Source: Eutreptiella sp. 'Long Island Sound 2002' (Eukaryota; Euglenozoa; Euglenophyceae; Eutreptiales; Eutreptiaceae). From it: DNA of 64,000 nt. The notes under the pieces are model-generated. The model was not told the DNA's origin. It saw only the letters and a list, made by a program, of their open reading frames with translations, and did no database searches. The position numbers and the translations under genes are program-made. Positions within the stretch are counted from its first letter, which is position 1; each line of letters opens with the position of its first letter. The DNA lies in contig OZ038385.1 of NCBI GenBank assembly GCA_964036045.1, forward strand, positions 24,024,353 through 24,088,352, in the 5' to 3' direction. Below are positions 55,531 to 64,000 of this stretch, piece by piece.

Positions 55531-55592
55531 TATGTATGTATGTATGTATGTATGTATGTATGTATGTATGTATGTATGTATGTATGTATGTA
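55530..55592. repeat. (TATG)n microsatellite
   Basis: About 16 units. Followed at 55648-55690 by CTATGA-type hexamers. Confidence 0.95.
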
Positions 55593-56298
55593 TCCGGTAA
55601 CACCAGTGGTGTCCGGCAACACCAGTAGACGGCACAATAAGTGATTACAACTATGACTATGACTATGGCTATGACTATGACTATGTATGTATGTATGCAT
55701 GTATGCTGGGGTCCACTTAGAGCCGCTCCACCTGATTGGGCCCTGACATGGCTTTGCAACACGCCTTGCAGCACAATTGCATGTACTAGGGAGCTCAATT
55801 GGGTGGCGGAAAAATAAAACGCCAACAGTCCACAGTCTCTCCCTAAGACTTGTCAGTTGAACACTGTTGGCATCTACCATCTTTGTGTTCCTTGTCATTG
55901 TGAAAGAATGGCACTTTGGTTTGTGTGTTTGCTGTGCAAGGGTGTTGAAAGGTGAATGAGGAGCGCAGTGGTATGTATCAGGGAGCTCTAATGGGCCACA
56001 GATAAAACAAAGCGTCTGACCCACAGGCTGTCCCTCAGATTTTTTTGTTGAATATGTTCACGTGCCACCATCTCCATGATCACATCATCATGCGGTACTA
56101 ATTGATGTCATGTGGATACTCGTTCTCCGACGCTCCCGACTGTCATTTGCTCTCCAATGAACAGCAGTTGTGTTTTGGGGACAAGCTTTTTTGGGTGTGG
56201 TGTGTAGGGGCTTTCCTCAACACAAAAACCGTTAAAGTGGTTGGGAGGGATATCTGTCCCAGGAATTTTCCATGCTTTTTCTTGGCAGTGTTCACACC

Positions 56299-56397
56299 AT
56301 GTCCGTTGACCAGCACTCTTTTATGGCTGAGAAGTGCAATTTGCAGCCTGCAGTGCAGAGCTATTACACCACCGTTCCAGTGCCAAGCCTGGAGTCA
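56299..56397 (+). CDS. Membrane protein exon 1 (or internal)
   Basis: MSVDQHSFMAEKCNLQPAVQ then YYTTVPVPSLES. The donor is TCA|GTAAAG, phase 0. If the acceptor TTGGCAG at 56288 is used, the exon is internal with phase 2 entry. Confidence 0.5.
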
Positions 56398-59300
56398 GTA
56401 AAGGTCCTGCTTACCCTTCCCCAGAACGATGATTTGTCCTCGGCATGCTGTTGAGCGTTGTGGGATGGAGCCCAGCCTGTCCTTCTCTCCGGCCCCAGAT
56501 CTCCAATTTTTTTTTGTTCACAACCAGAGCTTTGTAAGAGCCGCTGCTTCTGCCCACACACATCCCCTCCTGTGCACAGGGGTGAGGGGGCAGCTTTTCA
56601 GTCTTGAAATGCTGGATGGTGTTTGCCAACTCCGCTCCCTTTTTCAAATGTCCCCAACAATTATGGGCCGTGTCTTATGGTCTGGGCAGAATCGATATCC
56701 GAGGGCGAGAGGGGTTGGTCTCAGCGGTCTTTTAAACCCTGCAAACCGAACAGCGTGTGCAAGGGCGGAATTAGCACCTGCTTGTTGAGGGGGGAGATGT
56801 GATGCAAATTTTGGTCCGATGCAACTAGTGCATGGTTGCAGTTCCCTGAGCCTCCCAATTTTGCTTCTCGCTCTTAGGTTGCCCAGCAATCCCCATGGCG
56901 CCGCCTCCCCACTGCGCTCTTGCTGGCTGCTTTCTGTGCACTGGTGGTTTGCGCTTGGCATTACGGCTTGGGCGACTTCGCGAAAGCTCATATGATTGTT
57001 CCCGGGGAAGGAGACGTCGAGATCATCGAAGGTGTGCTGATGGCTGGTGACAGAGGGTGTGTCACATAGATTTGGTGCGTGCAAAACAAAAGCCAAAATC
57101 TTGTCATTTTGCAGTTGGCATAAGCCCCCTGAGTCCGGCCGCCTCCTCTGTTCATTATTCGCTCTTTACACCTTCCGCCTGCCTCTTCTTCTCCTGCCTC
57201 CTCCTGACCAGGACTGACTAAGCTGGTAGGGACAGGACCATTGCACACTGTACACCATGCACGCAATGCGCATGGTGTAAGCGTGCAAACTGCGCATGTG
57301 TACACTGTACAATCTTCACACAATGTTCACTTTGTACAGTGCACACATTGCACATGTTGCACACTGCACAATGTGTTCGCAGCACACTGTACACTTTGCA
57401 TGCTGCCCACAGCGCACTCTATACAATGCACAACGCACGACGCAATCTGCATGATGTGCACTCCCACACTACGTAGTAGTTGTAGCCTGCATATCGCACA
57501 TTGTTGGGGAAAACGGACCCAAGAGGGCCAAAACATTTTTGTGATCCCAGAATCCCAAAAAGCCTTGTATCATTTTTGGAAGAAGGCAATTTTACCCCCT
57601 TTTTGACCTTGTTTTTCTTAGAACGGGCTATTTCCATGGCTTCTTGTAACTGTTGGCACACTAACAGGGGCAAAACAAACCCAGCGTCGGCTAGAAACAT
57701 TTTCTTGCTCAACCCAAAAGCCTGTCTAGCGGCTCACTGATGTCGCATTTGCAATCAACCATGATTATGTTGCACTTAATCCTTCAATGCATTTCCTACA
57801 GCCTTCATTTGCTGTTGTGTGAGTGTGCGGCCATTGTTGTTGCAGAAAAAGTGCCTCGAGGGTGTTTCACGCTGTTTCTCACCCATTTTAGCCCTCTCAA
57901 GCTCCCCAAAATTTTTAAACAGAGGGCCATTTCGGGGCCCAAGAGTTTTAATTCCGGTGAGGGGCAGATTTTGGGTCGTGCCATGTCGCCTGTCACAGGT
58001 GGCTGTGGAGACTGCGAGGCACACGGCAATGAACTGTAGAAGAAGAATTGTGACCTCCATTTGGACAGGGTGTTGTTGAGTGGCTCCTGCTCCATCGATC
58101 AAATATGGAAAATCAATGTTTGAAGGCTTCAGAGTGGCTGTCTGACGGCCCCTGGTGAATGGAGCCCCCAAATAGGACCCGGCCTCTTCATTGAACACCC
58201 AGAATAGGCAGCTTTTGCGGCCCCATTAAATACAGTCTACTTCGAAATTAGCAATTCCAAACGCGCAATCTTTAAAGGCCAAGAAACTCCCCACCGGTGA
58301 AGCTGCTGCCAGGTATTTGCTCATGGACCCGTGTAGCTGAACAGTGGCGAAGCATACGCACCTCCAACCCTGTCCCAAATATACGGCAAACCATATTTTG
58401 TCACGTCATGAGTAATTGCGTAGCATACCCCAAAAGGTGAACATCGGGATGATTTTTTGACCCTCTCCAAAAACACTATTTTCATTTTTTCCTTTGCATT
58501 TTTATGTCCCAATCACCACCAGGGGGCGGGGTTCGGTGTTGGGGCTTTGTCGATTAAACTCTTGCAGAGGGTTTCGGGCCCGTTTGGGTTAAACCTCACC
58601 ATCCGGTGAAAATGAGCCTTGCCTTTGGGATCTCAGCACATTTGCTGCCCACCAAATGCCCACTTCCAAGTCGGCTGGCAATTCCACTGGAGGCTTTGGT
58701 GTTTTCCATTCTCTTCAGCACCATCCTACAATTTCACGTTTGTGGACCCTCCGGCCTACGTCCCTGACGTCAGTTTCGAGGACGATGAGATGGCGCAGCA
58801 GATGGGCGAACAGATTGGGGCACAGATCGGCGAAGAGATCGGCCGCGAGATCGGCCGCGAGATCGGCCGTCAGATTGGCCAGGAGATCGGAGAGGAGATT
58901 GGCCGTCAGGTCCAGCCTCAACCACAGTCAATTCCGGCGCCATGACTGCCGAGCATGGGCTACAGCGCAGTTTCACCCGCAGGGGTTAGAGGCACAACAG
59001 CAGGGCAGCATGTTTCAGGCACTCCACTATTGCGCCCCTTGCAGCATTGTAGAGCAGTCGCAATTCTTTGTTTTGATCCGACAATGGCTAAGACCTCCAT
59101 ATGAGCCCACCACAACTGGCGGGGGAAAACGTATTCCCTCCCAAAAACAAAACCCAAGCCAGTGTGTTCACCGGAGTACCAAGTGGCACATTTCCGCGGC
59201 CTTTAAAATCGCCCTCACCCCCGGAAAAAAAAAGGTGTGGTCCATGTGCGGGCAGAACAGACCAAGAGAACAAGGATAGGCGCTCCATGACGACGATGCC

Positions 59301-61372
59301 GAGTGTCATCACGATGGAGCGTCTGTAACCGTACCCCATTTGGCTTGGTGCGCCGTACAACACGTTTAAGAATGCAGTCGTTCCAAGGGAACGGTCGGCT
59401 CATACTTCCAGAACAATGCTCTTCTTTAAGTTTTGAGTTCGAGGATTTCCGAGAAATTCTTCATTTTGGGTCAATAACTGGTGGGAGCACTGTGACTATG
59501 CAGAATAATCCTATTGCTTTGGAAATGCACTTCAAAGATTAGAGGGGAGCCTGCTACTTCATGGCATGTAACGATTACCCCCCATCACAAGGTGGCAAGA
59601 GTTGGACACGCCACCTGTGAGATTTGCCTTTTGTGCATGGTCACAGTATGGACAGTTTACATGCCAGAGTGATTTGATCATTGTGGGTGATGCTAACGGG
59701 CGGAGGCGGGGGCACAGGGAGTGGTTCCAGATAGCCTGATGCTTTTGCCAGCAGGCGGAAAGGGGAGCACAGCATAAAGTCGCCCCAGACGACGAAGCCC
59801 GAATCAAAAAGAATTTTCTGGGTGTAACAGACGCCCAGGGGACCGGTAGCGAACGACAAGCAGACCGCCAGGAAGAACGAGTAGAGAGATGCCACAGGTC
59901 ACCTGCGGCCATGTGACGCATCCAACAACAACAGCAGACGCAACGTGCAGGGGGTGATTTTTCCTATCTATGTGTCCGCATTCCTCAGATTGAAGCCGAG
60001 CTGGATGAGGAGATGGACCAGTATTTCGATGATGATGAATATTGGTTGGAGAACGGCGAGACGGAGCGCCCTGCCGGTCAGACAATGAAGAAGATCGCTG
60101 GTAGCATCGGTCGTGGCACAAAGAAGGCATTAGGTGGACGTCTGCATTGGTAGACAGGAAAGAGGTTCCGGTTTGTGGTCCGTCGGTCAATACTTCGCTG
60201 ATAGCTGATCAGCTCCCATCTTGAGTCTGCTGTGCAAGCGGGCAGCACTGCGGAAATCTTCACGCGTGCAATGTATTGATAAAAGGCATTGCCTCAGTAG
60301 ATCATTTTTTGGCAACCTACACCGGTTTGTGATCAATTTGCCCCGGTTGGCGGTTTGACAATCAACAATGGCCGTTGGCCGTTTCCGGCTGGACAGTGCT
60401 GGAGTTCGTGCTGGAATGGTGCTGGTGTCGGTGCTGCCTCCAATCCCCAACTCTTTGTTCTTGCCCCCTAAGTTCCACTTGCTTTTGCACACGAATTGCA
60501 GGTGTGGTGACCCGAGCCGTTAAGAAGCAGAAGACATCAGGTTGAATGCATACCGTTGTGTGCACCGCCTGCATTTCCCTACTGGTTCTGTCACGAATTG
60601 CCAGGGAGAAATGGGGCCACACCCGCACATGCATGCGCCCATGTGTAGACACATGCATTTGCATGCGGTGTTTAAACCAAACCAATGGTGACAACCAGTC
60701 CCCGCCGACAAAAAATGGCCAGTTTCTGGGTGTTCTTCCGATAAGACACGGACCATCAGTGGGACTCAGCCTCAAAGCCTGATTGTAGTAAACCACATCA
60801 CATCAACAAACAATTTAGGGCCTGTTTGATTTGGTCCAATCCCATCATACAGAATTGCCGTTCATGCCACAATACCCACAGTGTCTGCAGGGGGCGGTCC
60901 GGGCAGCGGGTATCTGGCACGTAGTCATTTGCATCCTTTGCATTGTCTACTTCTGAGGGTGGGTGATTGAGTAGCCAATTTATGGGTTTTTAAAGCAAGC
61001 CCCACCCTCTTCTGCAGTGTCCTTGCGGTAACCTCCAATTTGCTGAGAGTCTGGTTGGCGACCCTGCCGTGCTTCCCCTGCGGCACCTGTGGTGCACTGG
61101 AGGCGAACCCTACTCAGATTAGTAGTGTAGAACCTTGCGTCTGCCCAGCGAAGAACGTAGTCAGCAAGGTGGCTGGTATGGGAGGACTAGTAGTCACTGT
61201 TGAATTTTACGCTTGGACATTGCTTTTGCAAGTGCCAGCATGGCGCATGCTGTATTTCTGCCGCGACCCGTATTTCGACAACACAGATATCGCCACAGAC
61301 GAAGACTTTGAAGATTTTACTGAAGACGATGAGGCTGTTGACGTCACTGCACGAAGGCCAAATCGCTTCTAG
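56299..61372 (+). CDS. Single-pass membrane protein with tetrapeptide repeats, 5-exon model
   Basis: Exons 56299-56397, 56878-57031, 58719-58909, 59989-60133 and 61239-61372 join in phase to 723 nt, 240 aa. Residues 1-42 are polar, 43-62 are a membrane helix (LPTALLLAAFCALVVCAW), then comes an acidic segment (FVDPPAYVPDVSFEDDEM). Residues 113-148 are nine tetrapeptides of the form [IM]G-x-[EQ], continuing as IEAE, LDEE, MDQY after the 58909/59989 junction. The preserved period of four supports the splice. A basic block (MKKIAGSIGRGTKKAL) and a second acidic tail follow (TDEDFEDFTEDDEAVD). With one N-terminal helix and a basic RR before it, type II topology is likely. No family is recognised. 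The ATG at 56299 sits 10 bases after a strong acceptor (56288), so more 5' exons are possible. Confidence 0.6.
56878..57031 (+). CDS. Membrane protein exon 2, transmembrane helix
   Basis: Acceptor CTCTTAG; VAQQSPWRRLPTALLLAAFC then ALVVCAWHYGLGDF and PGEGDVEIIE. The donor is GAAG|GTGTGC, phase 1. Confidence 0.65.
57240..57480. repeat. TGCACACTGTACAC-like short repeat cluster
   Basis: About 240 bases built from overlapping TGCACA, TGTACA and TGTGCA words, many self-complementary. It lies in the intron between membrane-protein exons 2 and 3. Confidence 0.6.
58719..58909 (+). CDS. Membrane protein exon 3, IGxE repeats
   Basis: Acceptor CTCTTCAG; PSYNFTFVDPPAYVPDVSF then nine IGxE/Q units. Donor CGTCAG|GTCCAG, phase 0. 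If not spliced, the frame stops at 58945 after VQPQPQSIPAP, an alternative C-terminus. Confidence 0.65.
59989..60133 (+). CDS. Membrane protein exon 4
   Basis: Acceptor TTCCTCAG; IEAELDEEMDQYFDDDEYWL then GQTMKKIAGSIGRGTKKAL. Donor TTAG|GTGGAC, phase 1. Unspliced it would end GGRLHW at 60153. Confidence 0.6.
61239..61372 (+). CDS. Membrane protein exon 5, acidic C-terminus
   Basis: Phase 1 entry (61239, or 61233 after GCAAG): WRMLYFCRDPYFDNTDIA then DEDFEDFTEDDEAVDVTARR, stop at 61372. Confidence 0.55.
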
Positions 61373-62155
61373 AGCTTGGAGCAGAATGCTTCCTGCTGCC
61401 CTACGTCTGCAGTACTGCGGTGCATGCCGCAGGTGGATGCCTGCAATCGCTGGGACCAATGAAGCACGTGACGGTGCTCCACCACCTGTAGCAACTTTAG
61501 CATTGCATAAGTCTAGGCTCTTCCACAGGTTGGAGTGCCGCCCGACATTAGGGTCCAGCAGCGTCGTGCACAGGTCTAGATCTGGGCTTCGGCCTTGCGC
61601 GCAGCTGGTGCCTAAGCGCGTGCTTGGGGCTAGACGGTTTGCAGGGTAGCGGAGGCTCGCCTTGTGGCCCGAGGTCAGCGGTGCGGTTGTTGCCAAGGCA
61701 GCACAGCCCAGATGCAGGCTTGTGGCATTGGCGGCCCCCCACATCACTCCCAAAATGTAAACGCTGGGACATCTGGACGGTTGTATCCCTGTATCACACC
61801 ATTTCTGCGGACAGGGGGGTTATGTGTGGGCCGCAGGCCCCGTCATGTTGCCAGCTATGATATCATTACCCAGGGAGTAAAGCCATCTTGCAGGTACCTT
61901 TTTGCTTGGGTTTGGGCCTAGATCCACTTATATACCCTGTGCTGTGCATGGCGATAGGTTTGTACATATGTAATCGGCTTGCCTGCGTTTGCTGATACGT
62001 GTGCGTCAGTGTCTTTGGATTGTTTGGGTCTGTGTGTGCAGGCATGCAAATGTACATGTAGGTCGGAGTGCCATATTTTTGCTTTCTCTCATGGCCCCAT
62101 GCCCGATTCATTTTGTGTACAAAAAGTTTCTCACGGTGCAACAACACACGCAAAC

Positions 62156-62193
62156 ACACACACACACGCGCACGCACACACACGCGCACACAC
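62156..62193. repeat. CA/CG-rich microsatellite
   Basis: Run of CACACACGCGCACGCACACA type. Confidence 0.85.
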
Positions 62194-62272
62194 AGCCAGG
62201 GGTACGCGTATCAAGTGCGCCTTTGGGATTTCCGGCACTGCATCAACCAGAAGGCTGCTTTTGCGCATTCAG

Positions 62273-63626
62273 AAGTAGGAAGGGTCAGGGCAGATGCCGG
62301 TTTCGGCTGGAGCAGCTGAAGCTGGAAGGATTATCGCCACTGCTGGTGCACGCTGCATGCCAGGCCAAGGAGACCGTGGGGGGCCGGCGGCTGATTGGTT
62401 TTCTTGCAACAGAATATTTTTTTTCGATGCAGCAATAGTGTTATCTCATGCACAGCAGCGCAAAGCAACCACATTCCCACAGCATTGCGCACATGCAAGC
62501 ATTTGTTTACATGCATTTCAGAACAGGATCCACACAGGCGCATGGGGCAGCATCAAAGCACATGCACGAAGCAAACAAAGACTGCTACGAATCGGCAGGG
62601 CGTGTGCATGCGCGCGTGCATGTACTCGCAACCATCCGCATGCATTCAAGCAGACATACGCCCTCCGTGACGTGAACGTGACGACATGTGGTGTACGTAG
62701 TGTGCGTATTCTTTCATTTGCGATGCGCAAGAGTGGCGTAGTGCACGCAGATGCAAGAAGTGGAGGGTGACCGGGAGCCGCAACAGCATCCAAGGCCTCA
62801 CATGATCAATACAGGAGATTCTCAGGAGCTGTTGGATTTAGTGGCGTTTAAAAGGGGGCGTGCGCAGTGCCTGCGCATTCAGATATTTTTCCTGTCTTTG
62901 TGTGCGGGACGTTGCCTGTCTGTACCTTTGTGTGTGTGCATGTGTGTATTTTTGTGTACCACGCATGCGTGCATTCTTCTGGGTGCGCGTGCATTTGTGT
63001 ACACATGCATCATTGCGCATTCTATCCATGGGATTTTTTGGTATTTGTCTTTTTTGGTTTTGTAAATGCGCAGATCCAATTCAAGTGTCAATTTTGTCAA
63101 AAGTGAGCGTAAGCGTCTGCATGTGCAAAGGTGTGCACATCGATGCTGTTCTTAAGATTCCGTGTGGCAGTCTACAGAATAGATCCGACATGTCCAATGA
63201 CAGCAGTCTGAATGGACAGGATGGCGTAAGGCGTTTTGTTGCTGTGCGCGTTCTCCGTTGCTGACCTTCGTCTTTGTGACCCCATGGCATTCAGCAGCAG
63301 TTTTATTGGGTTTTCTCTGTGATTTTTTTTTTTGCCGTCGGAACAACACTTCGGCGGCATCATCCAGAAGCAATGTGGAGTGTGAATGGCTGCTGGGTAG
63401 TGTCACCATGCGGTGGGGGCCACACATAGAAGCAGGAGGTGTATTGAGCACAGCACAGATCTCTCCCCCACCTTGGCAGCGACAATCACTCCTCGGGAGA
63501 CGAGATGTGCCCTCATTCCTATTCGTGAAACGCCCCCTCCCTGGCCTCTGGCCAGACTTAGTTGCCGCAGTAAGCGTAGTACGAAGTACAAGGAAGGCGC
63601 TGCAAAAATTGTACGTGGAGGTTTGA
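62273..63626 (+). CDS. Unidentified gene, three phase-matched exons
   Basis: Exon 62273-62397 (SRKGQGRCRFRLEQLKLEGL then VHAACQAKETVGGRRLI; donor TTG|GTTTTC, phase 1), exon 63074-63225 (PIQVSILSKVSVSVCMCKGV then LKIPCGSLQNRSDMSNDSS; donor GGC|GTAAGG, phase 0) and exon 63480-63626 (RQSLLGRRDVPSFLFVKRPL then VRSTRKALQKLYVEV, stop). The first is entered in phase 2, so a 5' exon is missing. No domain recognised. It may be a separate gene downstream of the membrane-protein gene. Confidence 0.4.
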
Positions 63627-64000
63627 GGAGGAGAATTGTTTTTTTGATGAAATATTTGTTGGCCCCGGCATGTTATTTTTTTCTCGAATTGTTCGACGCA
63701 ACTCGCCGATCATTTTGCTGGATGGGTTTTATTTCGTTGGGCATTTCTGGATTGCTACAATGGTAGTGTCTCCACCAATCCCAGACCCAACCAGGAACCA
63801 AGCGAAAATGACAAAAATTATGACCAGCACGACAAACACCTGGCAAAATACAATGACGATAGGATGTTGTCACGCCGTTTATGGGGTCAGCAAATAGTCT
63901 GTGTGCCGCTAGTTGCATTTCATGACATTTGTTGTGGCCACGGTGATTTTGGGGGCTCAAGCTTGAGATTCGGCGAAGGCCATGCATCTAAACACATGAA
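63627..64000. other. Window end, nothing supported
   Basis: A plus frame continuing to 63766 is open (LLAPACYFFLELF), but no splice-consistent exon is evident. Confidence 0.3.

Overview
This window is eukaryotic nuclear DNA. Its genes are cut into short exons (about 60-650 bases) by long GT-AG introns. Intergenic and intronic DNA is full of poly-G/poly-C tracts, microsatellites, minisatellites and mobile-element debris. Many single-frame open stretches are therefore spurious. I rebuilt genes by requiring a recognisable protein segment, a GT donor and AG acceptor at each junction, and conserved reading phase. The organism is probably a protist, perhaps a microalga, but nothing here identifies the lineage.

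Layout. From 1.6 to 36.3 kb all recognisable genes are on the minus strand. (1) 1618-8753 is a 7-exon PDCD2/TSR4-like gene whose last exon ends near an inverted-repeat element (about 30-1540). (2) 8985-14050 holds a decayed coding region between complementary pentanucleotide arrays, a second copy of the inverted-repeat element (11300-11915) and mobile-element fragments. (3) 14055-21527 is a 4-exon GT61-type glycosyltransferase gene (489 aa). (4) 21530-25400 is intergenic. (5) 25404-36264 is a 7-exon ankyrin-like gene (493 aa), with a candidate 1.7-kb mobile element in one intron.

From 36.3 to 42.6 kb I find no convincing gene. This is a strand-switch region with a 25-bp-arm palindrome inside a dispersed motif cluster. 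From 42.6 kb onward the supported exons are on the plus strand. (6) 42624-46176 is an XRN-like (5'-3' exoribonuclease N-domain) exon series in which most catalytic acidic positions appear substituted. (7) 47640-51300 is a satellite of about 195-bp monomers with an alternating A/B higher-order period, duplicated with a flanking block. (8) 52139-53652 holds coiled-coil-like exons that may belong to gene 6 or to a separate gene. (9) 56299-61372 is a 5-exon gene for a single-pass membrane protein with a tetrapeptide repeat that keeps its period across a splice junction. (10) 62273-63626 holds three phase-matched exons of an unidentified gene.

The genes do not form a pathway. They are ordinary eukaryotic functions (ribosome assembly, glycosylation, protein interaction, RNA decay-like, membrane). 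I see no convincing new multi-gene system. The most unusual items are the XRN-like protein without its catalytic acids, the tetrapeptide-repeat membrane protein and the higher-order satellite. All gene models are inferred by eye without transcripts or database searches.
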